In this document: positions 1-7,781 of the stretch, one piece after another | How positions within the stretch are numbered: the first letter of the stretch is position 1 | Layout of the letters: each line of letters opens with the position of its first letter | Assembly (NCBI GenBank): GCA_028277645.1 | Contig: JANQFV010000033.1 | Coordinates: 1 to 59,426, forward strand | Source: Phycisphaerae bacterium | Lineage (GTDB): Bacteria > Planctomycetota > Phycisphaerae > UBA1845 > Fen-1342 | Length of the DNA: 59,426 nucleotides | Direction of reading: 5' to 3' | Notes under the pieces: generated by a model | Databases searched by the model: none | Told to the model about the DNA's origin: nothing | The model's input: only the letters and a program-made list of their open reading frames with translations | Program-made: the position numbers and the translations under genes

Positions 1-591
1 GGGCGGATCGATCGACTCGAGGTTGGTCGCGACCAGTAGCACGCCGCAGCCGTACTGGTCGAGGATCTCTTGGGCGCGGGTGAGCGTCTCGAGTTGCACG
101 ACGGTCTTGGCGACGGTCAGAGCCTGATCGACCGGAAGAGCGGCGAGTGTATCGATCAGCACGGCCTGCACCGTGCTGCGCACGAGTTGATCGGGGTCGG
201 CGGCGCCGAACAGGAACTGGTACGGGTCGGCGACCTGGTACTGCACGACCATGGTCAGCTTCAGGATGTTCACATCGCCGGTGAGCGTGTCGCTGGCGGG
301 ACTGCTCATGATGACGTCGATGTCGCCGGCGGCGATCGCGGCCCGCTGTTCGGGTGTGAGGCCGACGTACACGCGGCGGACTTCGGTCGTGGTGGGTTTG
401 TCGACGACACAGAACGGCCAGGGCAGGGCGTAGTGTACGCCGGGTTGGACCCGCCGGGAGCCTTCCGCCGCGCGACCGAACCAGCGCACGACGCCGCGCT
501 GTTCGGGCTGGATGAAGTACACGCCGGTGGCGAGCCAAGCGATGATCGCCACGACGAGCACGGTCAGTATCCACGCGGGGCGCAGACGCAT
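1..591 (-). CDS. hflK: HflK-like SPFH/band-7 membrane protein (partial, 3' end outside window)
   Basis: The minus strand is open from an ATG at 591 to the window edge (197 codons). The translation starts with MRLRPAWILTVLVVAIIAWL, a single N-terminal membrane anchor. It continues with features of the HflK branch of SPFH proteins: an EQRGVVRWFGR segment, then PGVHYALPWPF, then an SPFH beta-sandwich (LTMVVQYQVADPYQFLF). HflK and HflC form a large membrane complex around the FtsH protease and modulate its activity (family knowledge). The ATG lies 7 nt after the stop of the HflC-like gene, so the two are surely co-transcribed. The C-terminus is missing, so partner motifs cannot be checked. HflK versus another SPFH paralogue is inferred from the pairing with an HflC-like gene; the SPFH assignment itself is clear. 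Confidence 0.85.
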   Translation of the reverse strand, partial: MRLRPAWILTVLVVAIIAWLATGVYFIQPEQRGVVRWFGRAAEGSRRVQPGVHYALPWPFCVVDKPTTTEVRRVYVGLTPEQRAAIAAGDIDVIMSSPASDTLTGDVNILKLTMVVQYQVADPYQFLFGAADPDQLVRSTVQAVLIDTLAALPVDQALTVAKTVVQLETLTRAQEILDQYGCGVLLVATNLESIDPP

Positions 592-598
592 CGGGCGT

Positions 599-1591
599 TT
601 ACTCCGGCGAATGGGGCTGAGTGGTGGCGGCTGGCGGCGTCTGAGCTGAATCCGCCGTCGGCGCGGGCAGCAACGCACTGTCCGGTCCACGGTTGAGCAG
701 ACGCAGGAAATCACTTGTGCCGGACAGGATGGCCACGGTTTTCTCGCTCAAGGTCTTCTCGTAGGACTCCAGCGTGCGGATGAAGTTGTAGAACTCGGGA
801 TCCTGGCCATAGGCCTCGGCGTAGATGCGAGCGGCTTCGGCGTCACCCTGACCACGGATGCGCTCGGCCTCCTCGTAAGCGGCGGCGAGAATCTCGTCGC
901 GCTGGCGATTGGCCTGGGCGCGGATGCCGGCGGCGCGTTCCTCGCCTTCGGAGCGGTAGCGCGTCGCGATCGTCTCGCGCTCGGCGCGCATGCGGTCAAA
1001 GACGTTGCGGCGATTCTGCTCGGGGAAGTTCAGCCGCTGGATGCGGACGTCGACGATTTCGATGCCGTAGGCGGCGACACGATCGCGGCAGCGTTGGAGG
1101 ATGGTCGCGAGGAACTGGTCCCACTGGCGCTCGCTCTCTTCAGTGGACACCAGCACGGAGAAGTCGTTGCGGCCCAGGGCGGCGCCGAGCTCGGATACGA
1201 CGATGTCGCCGAGGCGGGCTTCGGCGCTGGCGATGTCGCCCATGGTTTCGAGGAAGGTCAGGGCGGCGGCGGCGCTGCGCTCAATACGCCAGCAGGTGTA
1301 CGTGGTCACCACGACGTTCTTGCCGATGCCGGACTCTTCGTCCTGCGTGAGGTACTCGCGATCGGGTTCGTCGGAGCCGGGGTTCTCGAGCACCTGCAAG
1401 CGGTTGTCGAAGCGGACGAGCGTATCGACCGGCCACAGCCACTTGGTGTGCAACCCGGGCTCGATCAGCGTGCGCACCGGCTTGCCGAAGCGCATCTGCA
1501 CGACGTACTGCGTCTCGTCGACGATGAAGAAGCACGACGCGACGGCGGCGCCGATGAGCGCCAACAAGAGCACGATGAGGACGATTCGCAT
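599..1591 (-). CDS. hflC: HflC-like SPFH/band-7 protein
   Basis: 330 residues, close to the usual HflC length. An N-terminal membrane helix (about residues 3-23) is followed by VDETQYVVQMRFGKPVRT and PGLHTKWLWPVDTLVRFDNR, typical of HflC. A band-7 domain extends to about residue 200. The next stretch is rich in Ala, Glu and Arg (about 195-270) and should form the coiled coil used for assembly into rings or cages. The C-terminal 30 residues are Pro/Ala/Thr-rich and look disordered. Known role of the family: partner of HflK in regulating FtsH. It sits between the permease-SPFH fusion (27 nt upstream) and the HflK-like gene, so three SPFH proteins are encoded in a row. No FtsH gene is visible in the window. 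Confidence 0.88.
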   Translation of the reverse strand: MRIVLIVLLLALIGAAVASCFFIVDETQYVVQMRFGKPVRTLIEPGLHTKWLWPVDTLVRFDNRLQVLENPGSDEPDREYLTQDEESGIGKNVVVTTYTCWRIERSAAAALTFLETMGDIASAEARLGDIVVSELGAALGRNDFSVLVSTEESERQWDQFLATILQRCRDRVAAYGIEIVDVRIQRLNFPEQNRRNVFDRMRAERETIATRYRSEGEERAAGIRAQANRQRDEILAAAYEEAERIRGQGDAEAARIYAEAYGQDPEFYNFIRTLESYEKTLSEKTVAILSGTSDFLRLLNRGPDSALLPAPTADSAQTPPAATTQPHSPE

Positions 1592-1618
1592 GACTCTGCC
1601 TCACGCCGCGCGGTTTAC

Positions 1619-3673
1619 TCAGCGCGGCGGTATCTGAATGGGGCTCGTACGGTTGGAGCCCTGATTCATAAACCAGATATCCAGTAGTGTGCCGCCCGCG
1701 TTGGCGTCGGGCGGCAGCAGGTACTTCGTCAACCCAGGCAGCACACGGTCGAGCATCTCGAATTCCAGACGCTGCGCCGTGACTTCGGGCGACGTGCGGT
1801 ACACGCCGAGCAGGGCGAGGAAGCGGTCGGCCTCACCGCGGGCGCGCCTGGTCGCGAGCGTCGCGGTGGCCTGGGCTTCCTCGATGCTCCCGGCGGCGCG
1901 GGCGCGAGCGGCCGGCAGCGTGCGGGCCTCGGTTGCGCGGGCGCGGTGTATTTGTGTCGCGCGGTCTTCAACGGCACTGGCTACGTCGCGGAAGGCGTCG
2001 TGTACGTCCGGCGGCGCATGGGCGTCGAGGAAGCGGAACGCGTGAATGCGTACGCCGACCTCGTAGCCATCGAGGCGGCGTTGCGCGAGCCGGGCGATGC
2101 GATCTTCGTGATCAGGACGCTCCGCCGTGAACACCGAGTTAATCGATGCGCCGGCGAGCACTTCGCGAATCGCGGCCAGCGTGACGTTGCGGACCAGCGC
2201 CTCGCGGTCGGCGGTACGAAACTGGAATTGGACGAGCTGCGCCGGGACGACGCCCCAGTGGACGGCGACCTTGATGTCCGCCTCGTTTTCATCGCCCACG
2301 ATGTGCCACGAATCGCGCGCGGCGGCAAGAAGGGCATTTTCGTCGTCGGGATTGGCGGTCAGGCCGATCAGTGTGCGTTGCACGCGCTGGACCGGAACAC
2401 GCTCGACGCGCGCGAAGGGGTAGGGCAGGTCGTAGTGCAGGCCGGGCTGTGCGTTGGCGTCGCGGATCGCGCCGAAGCGGAGGACGACGCCGACCTCGCC
2501 CGGGCGGACAACGAAGAAGCCGCTGAGCACGTAGCCGGCCGCGAGCAGGATGATACCAGTGATGCCGAGACCGTTGGCAGAGGCCGGCAGATGCGCGTTC
2601 GTCCGCAGCCAATCGGCGATGCGGTGCAGGTAGCGTTGGCGGCCCAGGCTCGCGAGGCTCAGCAACAGGAATCCCACGGCGGCGGCGATCTTCAGCCACC
2701 CGGGGACCAGCGGGGCGTCCAGTGCGCGGACCTGCCAGTCCGCAGCCGGGCCGAGCAAGAAGTAGTTCGTGCAAAGTCCGGCGGCGATCGAGACGGCGAT
2801 GATCGACACGAGGTAGACGACGATCGCCCGCGTGCCGAGCAGCGGTCGCAAGACGCCGAGCGAGCCGATGTTGGTGGCCGGGCCGACGAGCAGCAGTACG
2901 AGGCCGGCGCCGGGACTCACGCCTTGGGCGATGAGCGCAGCGGCAATGGGTGTCGAGGCCTCGGCACAGATGTAGAGCGGCACGCCGATGAGCACCATCA
3001 GCAGCATGGACTGCACTTCACCGCCGAGGATCGCCTGGAGCACCTCCGGCGGCAGCAGGGCCTGGATCGCGGCCGCGACGAGAATGCCGATTACCAGCCA
3101 GCCGAAGATGTCGTCGAACAAATCGACGAATGCGAAGCGCAGCGCGGTGTGAACGCCGGCGCCGCGTGACTTCGCGTCGGATTCCGAATTCGCGTTGTCG
3201 CCGTGCTCGTGTTCGCAGCAGGAAGGGCAAGACTCAGCCGCAGTCTCGTCCTCTGTCGGTTTCGTGTCCTCGTTGCGGCGGATCTCGAGCGTGTTCTCCA
3301 CCAGTCCGGCGAGCAAGGCCGTGGCGCACGCGGCCAGGGGACGGATGATCGCCATCGCCGGACCGAGCAGACCGTAGGTCAGCAGAATTGACTGTACGCT
3401 CGTTTCGGGGGTTGAAATCAGGAACGACAGTGTGGAGCCTTTACCGGCCCCTTTGCGGCGGAGCATAACCGCGGTCGGCAGCACGCCGCAGGAGCACAGT
3501 GGCAGGGGAGCCCCGACAATGGTGGCCAGAAACACGGTGCGGCGGCGGGTACCCGCCAGCCAGGCACTAAGTCGCTCCGTCGAGACAAAAGCATCCAGCA
3601 AACCGGCAAAGAGAAAGCCGGTGAGGATGAAGAAGGCGGATTCACACAGGATGAACCAGGCAGCGTCGAGCAT
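1619..3673 (-). CDS. metal-type permease (SO_0444/ArsP-like) fused to an SPFH/band-7 domain
   Basis: 684 residues. The N-terminal half (1-310) is a polytopic permease with the motif APLPLCSCGVLPTA at about 55-68 and a second repeat motif CAEASTPIAAALIAQG at about 236-251. Both are typical of the SO_0444/YraQ/ArsP-like permease family, implicated in Cu/Zn or organoarsenical efflux. Between the two repeats a hydrophilic loop carries a Cys/His cluster (CPSCCEHEH, 149-157), a plausible metal site. After further membrane helices (about 326-342 and 369-389) the protein continues as an SPFH domain (VVRPGEVGVVLRFG, PGLHYDLPYPFARVERVP), with the coiled-coil region near 570-640. The frame is continuous with no stop, so this is a true fusion, not two adjacent genes. 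The substrate is unknown. The downstream HflC- and HflK-like genes suggest a joint membrane assembly (inference). Confidence 0.82.
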   Translation of the reverse strand: MLDAAWFILCESAFFILTGFLFAGLLDAFVSTERLSAWLAGTRRRTVFLATIVGAPLPLCSCGVLPTAVMLRRKGAGKGSTLSFLISTPETSVQSILLTYGLLGPAMAIIRPLAACATALLAGLVENTLEIRRNEDTKPTEDETAAESCPSCCEHEHGDNANSESDAKSRGAGVHTALRFAFVDLFDDIFGWLVIGILVAAAIQALLPPEVLQAILGGEVQSMLLMVLIGVPLYICAEASTPIAAALIAQGVSPGAGLVLLLVGPATNIGSLGVLRPLLGTRAIVVYLVSIIAVSIAAGLCTNYFLLGPAADWQVRALDAPLVPGWLKIAAAVGFLLLSLASLGRQRYLHRIADWLRTNAHLPASANGLGITGIILLAAGYVLSGFFVVRPGEVGVVLRFGAIRDANAQPGLHYDLPYPFARVERVPVQRVQRTLIGLTANPDDENALLAAARDSWHIVGDENEADIKVAVHWGVVPAQLVQFQFRTADREALVRNVTLAAIREVLAGASINSVFTAERPDHEDRIARLAQRRLDGYEVGVRIHAFRFLDAHAPPDVHDAFRDVASAVEDRATQIHRARATEARTLPAARARAAGSIEEAQATATLATRRARGEADRFLALLGVYRTSPEVTAQRLEFEMLDRVLPGLTKYLLPPDANAGGTLLDIWFMNQGSNRTSPIQIPPR

Positions 3674-3786
3674 AGGTCTCGCGGCTTATAGACGAACGAA
3701 TGCTATAGGTGATTTATAGGCGGCGAAGGGCGCATGTGCCAGTGGTGGTTACGGGGTTGCGTGTGCGATCGGTCGTACGAAGCGAC

Positions 3787-4206
3787 CTAGTGGTGCTCTT
3801 CGCGGGCGAGGTTGCGGTTCCAGTTGGGTATCTCGACGACCAGGTTCTGCGAGCCGTCGGGGACGCACTGGCAGGCCAGGCGCGATTGCGAGGTGAGGCC
3901 GTAAGCCGCGTCGAGCTGGTCTTCCTCGTCGTCGGTCGATTCGTTGCACGAGTCGACTCCTTCGCGGACGACCACGTGGCAGGTGGCGCAGGCGCACACG
4001 CCGCCGCAGGCGTGGTCGAGCTCAATGTCGTGCCCGAGCGCGATGTCGAGCAACGAGCCGGGCTTGCCGTGGCCGGAGTAGGGGATCTTCGCCGGGTCGA
4101 CTTCGATGACGTGTTCGTGCTGTCCCTCGTCGATGAAGCAGACGGTGTACTTCTGCGTCGGCAGGTGCGTCTCGCCGTCGGCGATGTAGGGATTCTGGCC
4201 GCCCAT
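3787..4206 (-). CDS. fdx: ISC-type [2Fe-2S] ferredoxin
   Basis: 139 residues. Three cluster ligands lie in HACGGVCACATCHV (spacing C-x5-C-x2-C, with an extra Cys inside) and the fourth in the LACQCV segment, the normal adrenodoxin/ISC ferredoxin layout. The LLDIALGHDIELDHACGG stretch matches the family. Role (family knowledge): electron donor during Fe-S cluster assembly on IscU. It is the last gene of the isc operon, starting 2 nt after hscA ends. Compared with the roughly 110-residue Fdx of proteobacteria it has about 20 extra N-terminal residues; a shorter start is possible but no better internal Met is present. Confidence 0.93.
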   Translation of the reverse strand: MGGQNPYIADGETHLPTQKYTVCFIDEGQHEHVIEVDPAKIPYSGHGKPGSLLDIALGHDIELDHACGGVCACATCHVVVREGVDSCNESTDDEEDQLDAAYGLTSQSRLACQCVPDGSQNLVVEIPNWNRNLAREEHH

Positions 4207-4208
4207 GG

Positions 4209-6146
4209 TCAGCGCTCCTCAGTCGCGTTCTTGTCGGTTTGGTCGGCGAGTGCGCCGCGGATGCCCAGTTCGGCCAGGCGCAACGTGCTGTGGCCGAATG
4301 CGGTCAGCGCCTCCTGCAATCTGTCGAGATTCTGCTCGCGCTGCGCCAGCTCGCGCAGTACGACGATGTCCCGCTCGATTCGGGCACGCTCATCCGCGTT
4401 CAGCTCCGCGCCGACCTTGGCCAGCATCTGCTGCGTCTTGTGGATGTCGAACTCGACCTGGTTGACCAGGTCGATGCGGCGGTGGGCCGCGATGTCCTCC
4501 TGGGCGTGCTCAACGCTCTCGCGCGTGATGCGGGCTACTTCGTCTTTGGTCAGTCCGTGGCTGGGCACGATCTGGATGCTGGCCTGCGTGCCGCTGCGTT
4601 GCTCGACCGCGGAGACGTTTAGAATGCCGTTGGCATCGAGCAGAAATTCGACCTCGACCTTGGGCATGCCGGCGGGCATGGGGGGGATGCCGCGCAATTC
4701 GAACTCGCCGAGGGGGCGACAGTCGCGGGCCAATTCGCGCTCACCCTGAAGCACGTTGAGCTTGATCGCCGTCTGCCCGTCGACGAAGGTTGTAAACATC
4801 TCTGTCGCGCGGCAGGGGATCGTCGTGTTGCGCAGGATCAGCTTGCCCATCGCGCCGCCCATCGTCTCAATTCCGAGCGACAGTGGCGTCACGTCGAGCA
4901 GCAGCATGTCCGGCTGCTGGCCGGCGAGGATGGAGGCCTGAATTGCCGCCCCGAGCGCCACGACCTCGTCCGGATTGAGGGCGGTGTACGGTGGGCGGCC
5001 GAAATACTGTTCGACGCGCTGGCGCACCAGTGGCATGCGGGTCGATCCGCCGACGAGAATTACCTGTTGGATGTCGTTCGATCCGAGATCAGCATCACGC
5101 AGGGCACGCGTGCAGAGCTCCAGCGTTCGTTCGACCAGCGGCGACGTGAGCTCTTCATAGTCCGCGCGGGTGATCGTACGGCGATACACCCGGTCGTCGC
5201 CGAGCGAGAGCTCGATTTGTGCGGAGTTTTGCTCGGAGAGGCGAATCTTGATGGCCTCGGCGAGTGTGCGCAGGGCTTGGCGTGTGGCGGGTGCGGTGAT
5301 GCCGACGTCGAACTGCTCTTGGACTTCGCGCGTGACCAGGGTGATGAGCGTGCGGTCGAAATCGTCGCCGCCGAGACGCGTGTCGCCGGCGGTGCTGAGC
5401 ACCTGAAAGACGCCGTTCTCGATGCGCAGGACGGAGACATCGAACGTGCCCCCGCCGAGGTCGTAGACGACCACGGTTTGTGTGTGGTCGGCAGTGGACG
5501 CGTCGGAGGATGCGGTCGGACAAGTGGGAATCGGCAGCGATATGCCGCCCGTATTGTTCTCCGGCTGATCCGCGATTTTGGCGCCGATGCCGTAGGCCAG
5601 GGTGGCGGCAGTCGGTTCGTTGACAATGCGGAGCACTTCGAGCCCGGCCGCTTCGCCGGCGGTGCGCGTGGCTTGGCGCTGGGCGTCGTCGAAATACGCC
5701 GGCACGGTGATGACGGCTTTGCGTACGGGCCCGCCGAGCTGTTGCTCGGCCCGCTCGCGGAGTTTGCGGAGGATCGCGGAGGAGATTTCTTCCGGTGAGT
5801 AGCGGCGGCCGTCGATGTCGATCTGCACGGTATCGCGCGGTCCGCCGGCGACGGTGTAATTGAGGAACGGCAGCTCGGCTTCGAGGTCGGCCAGCCCTTT
5901 ACCGATCAACCGCTTGACTGAGTAGACGGTCGTCTTCACGTTCTCGACCGCGTGGTCGCGGGCCGGCCAGCCGATGGTCAGCGTCGGCGGAGCGCCGGGC
6001 GTACCGGGGAGCACGGCCAGCACCGACGGCACGCGTGCGTCGCCGTTTTCGTCGCGGAGGACGTGCGGCCCACGCTCGTCGGCGTATGCGACCAGCGAGA
6101 AGGTCGTGCCCAGATCGATGCCGATGATGGGTTCGTCTGCACTCAT
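4209..6146 (-). CDS. hscA: HscA, Hsp70-type chaperone for Fe-S cluster transfer
   Basis: 645 residues, a full Hsp70. The ATPase domain shows GIDLGTTFSLVAYADE near residue 9, the phosphate-2 motif YDLGGGTFDVSVLRIENG and VILVGGSTRMPLVRQ. The substrate domain starts with DVTPLSLGIETMGG. An insertion rich in Ser/Thr/Pro (about residues 190-215) makes it slightly longer than proteobacterial HscA (about 616). The call of HscA rather than DnaK rests on its position between hscB and fdx in an isc operon. Known role: ATP-dependent release of clusters from IscU, recognising an LPPVK motif that is present in the IscU of this operon. It starts 7 nt after hscB ends. Confidence 0.93.
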   Translation of the reverse strand: MSADEPIIGIDLGTTFSLVAYADERGPHVLRDENGDARVPSVLAVLPGTPGAPPTLTIGWPARDHAVENVKTTVYSVKRLIGKGLADLEAELPFLNYTVAGGPRDTVQIDIDGRRYSPEEISSAILRKLRERAEQQLGGPVRKAVITVPAYFDDAQRQATRTAGEAAGLEVLRIVNEPTAATLAYGIGAKIADQPENNTGGISLPIPTCPTASSDASTADHTQTVVVYDLGGGTFDVSVLRIENGVFQVLSTAGDTRLGGDDFDRTLITLVTREVQEQFDVGITAPATRQALRTLAEAIKIRLSEQNSAQIELSLGDDRVYRRTITRADYEELTSPLVERTLELCTRALRDADLGSNDIQQVILVGGSTRMPLVRQRVEQYFGRPPYTALNPDEVVALGAAIQASILAGQQPDMLLLDVTPLSLGIETMGGAMGKLILRNTTIPCRATEMFTTFVDGQTAIKLNVLQGERELARDCRPLGEFELRGIPPMPAGMPKVEVEFLLDANGILNVSAVEQRSGTQASIQIVPSHGLTKDEVARITRESVEHAQEDIAAHRRIDLVNQVEFDIHKTQQMLAKVGAELNADERARIERDIVVLRELAQREQNLDRLQEALTAFGHSTLRLAELGIRGALADQTDKNATEER

Positions 6147-6153
6147 GCCAAGA

Positions 6154-6759
6154 TCAGATTTCCGCCGCGAGTTTGCGGTAGTACTTCATCGCGTTTAGCG
6201 CTGCCCGGAGCTGCTTGCGGAGATCCTCGTCGCCGGGGAGCTGGCGGGCGAGTTCAGCGATCTGCGCGACAGTCGTTGATTGGCGTTCCTCGACCTGCTG
6301 ACGGAGGGTGGTCAGCGCGCCGGTGTCATCGGCCGCATGCGCCTCGGCGATCTCCTCATGCAGCATCAGGGTTGCCGCCAGCACATCCTGCGCGACGGTC
6401 TTGTCCTCGGTCGAGGCCACGCCGCCGTGCAGTTCCAGCAGGTATTCGGCCCGCAGGACGTCGTCGCGCACGACGCGATAGGCCTCGTTGAGTCGGGCGC
6501 TGGCCTTCAGGCTTTCGCCCGTCTGCACCGCATGGCGGTCGGGGTGTACTTCGCGCGACAGTTGCAGGTAGCGCTGTCGCACGTCAGCGACGTTCACGTT
6601 GTACGTCGGCTCAAGCCCCAGCATGCGAAAGTGATCCAGGTCCTCGGCCGAGTGCAGCGTGCGGCAACTGTCGCACACCAGCGGCGAGTTCATCGGGCGA
6701 TTGCAGGAACAGCACTTGACGGGCGGTGTGCGGCGTGCGTTGGGCGGTGGATTCGGCAT
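6154..6759 (-). CDS. hscB: HscB, J-domain co-chaperone
   Basis: 201 residues from the ATG at 6759. An N-terminal zinc-finger-like motif (CCSCNRP...CDSC) is followed by a J domain (FRMLGLEPTYNV... with the diagnostic HPDRH) and the C-terminal helical domain that contacts IscU. Two Cys pairs before the J domain are also found in eukaryotic HscB/HSC20. Known role: stimulates HscA ATPase and delivers IscU. The frame is open further upstream to an ATG at 6843, but that extension would consist mostly of an inverted repeat (6781-6838), so the internal ATG was chosen. No strong ribosome binding site precedes either start. Confidence 0.9.
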   Translation of the reverse strand: MPNPPPNARRTPPVKCCSCNRPMNSPLVCDSCRTLHSAEDLDHFRMLGLEPTYNVNVADVRQRYLQLSREVHPDRHAVQTGESLKASARLNEAYRVVRDDVLRAEYLLELHGGVASTEDKTVAQDVLAATLMLHEEIAEAHAADDTGALTTLRQQVEERQSTTVAQIAELARQLPGDEDLRKQLRAALNAMKYYRKLAAEI

Positions 6760-6780
6760 GGAGCTTTTTCGAACAAACGA

Positions 6781-6838
6781 CCACGGCTCGCCTGGACGTG
6801 CGACGGCCGGTCCGTCGTTTCGTCCACGCGAGCCGTGG
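6781..6838 (-). promoter_or_regulatory. long two-tier hairpin between iscA and hscB
   Basis: The arms 6781-6798 and 6821-6838 pair over 18 bp with one mismatch. Inside them 6801-6806 pairs perfectly with 6812-6817 (CGACGG/CCGTCG) around a 5-nt loop. The hairpin sits between the iscA stop and the likely hscB start, inside the operon. There is no long T-run on the minus-strand side, so a processing or mRNA-stability element, or a partial terminator, is more likely than a strong terminator (inference). Confidence 0.65.
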
Positions 6839-6858
6839 GGCATTGTAGCGGGAGTCGG

Positions 6859-7290
6859 TCAGGCCGAGTAGCTCGACCCACAGCCGCAGGTGTGCTTCGC
6901 GTTCGGGTTGTTGAACGTGAAGCCGCTACCCATCATGCCGTCCTGGAAGTCGATTAGCGTGCCGCCCAGATTACCGACGATGTAGCTTTTCAGGTCACAG
7001 ACGACGGTGATGTCGTGCGAGCTGAAGACCTCGTCGGTTTCTGCCGCTGGGGCGTTGCGCTCGTCGCGCAGGTCGAGCACATAGCTCAACCCGCTGCAAC
7101 CGCCGCCCTTCACGCCGACGTAGAGGTACTGCGTGTCGGGGCTGTCGGCTTTCTGCATGTACTCGCGGACCTTAGTCGCGGCGAGTTCAGACAGACGGAT
7201 GCCGTCCTGCTCGGTCGCGGGGCGGGCACGTTCGCCGACGGGCTTCACCGGGGTCGTGTTCTGCGTTTCCGGGGTGGTACTCATACGCAA
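6859..7290 (-). CDS. iscA: A-type Fe-S carrier protein IscA/HesB family
   Basis: 143 residues. About 30 polar N-terminal residues precede the HesB-like core. The three conserved Cys ligands are present: GGGCSGLSYVL and the C-terminal TCGCGSS pair. GGTLIDFQDGMMGSGFTFNNPN is the normal sequence before the CxC. Known role: carrier of [2Fe-2S]/[4Fe-4S] clusters downstream of IscU. Start could be M1 or M3 (MSTTPETQ). It lies between iscU (28 nt upstream) and the hairpin before hscB. Confidence 0.92.
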   Translation of the reverse strand: MRMSTTPETQNTTPVKPVGERARPATEQDGIRLSELAATKVREYMQKADSPDTQYLYVGVKGGGCSGLSYVLDLRDERNAPAAETDEVFSSHDITVVCDLKSYIVGNLGGTLIDFQDGMMGSGFTFNNPNAKHTCGCGSSYSA

Positions 7291-7318
7291 TATGCTCCGT
7301 GCAGTTGGTTAATCAGAA

Positions 7319-7747
7319 TCAGCCGGACGAAGCCGGCGCAGGGGTCTTTTTGGCCGCGTCACGCTTGGCGGCCTGCTTGGCCTTGAGGTCGTTGACCGCG
7401 GCGCGGATGGCATCCTCAGCCAGCACGCTGCAGTGGATCTTCACCGGCGGCAGCGCCAGCTCTTCCACGATCGCGGTGTTCTTCACTTCGAGGGCTTCGT
7501 CGAGCGAGCGGCCCTTGATCCACTCCGTGGCGAGCGAGCTCGAGGCGATCGCCGATCCACAGCCGAAGGTTTTGAACTTGGCATCGACGATCTTGTCGTT
7601 CTCGTCGACCTGGATCTGGAGCTTCATCACGTCGCCGCACTCGGGTGCGCCGACGATGCCGGTGCCGACGTCGTTGGCGTTGCGGTCGAGCGAGCCGACG
7701 TTCCGTGGATTCTCGTAGTGGTCGATGATCTTCTCGCTGTAGGGCAT
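7319..7747 (-). CDS. iscU: IscU, Fe-S cluster assembly scaffold
   Basis: 142 residues. The three cluster-ligand Cys are in APECGDVM, TFGCGSAIASSS and KIHCSVLAEDAI, and the HscA-recognition motif LPPVK stands directly before the third. The N-terminus MPYSEKIIDHYENPRNVGSL is typical. The C-terminal 20 residues are Lys/Ala-rich, slightly longer than usual. A GGAG with 8-nt spacing precedes the ATG. Known role: scaffold on which IscS-derived sulfur and iron are assembled. Second structural gene of the operon. Confidence 0.95.
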   Translation of the reverse strand: MPYSEKIIDHYENPRNVGSLDRNANDVGTGIVGAPECGDVMKLQIQVDENDKIVDAKFKTFGCGSAIASSSLATEWIKGRSLDEALEVKNTAIVEELALPPVKIHCSVLAEDAIRAAVNDLKAKQAAKRDAAKKTPAPASSG

Positions 7748-7781
7748 ACACCGTGCTCCTTGGTCGCGTATCCGCTGTGGA

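Noticed and set aside
1946..3169. A 407-residue plus-strand frame
   Set aside because: Antisense to the permease-SPFH fusion; Gln/Asp/Arg-rich translation typical of GC-rich shadows.
6760..6843. Longer HscB start at 6843
   Set aside because: The extra 28 codons are the sequence of the inverted repeat and have no similarity to HscB.
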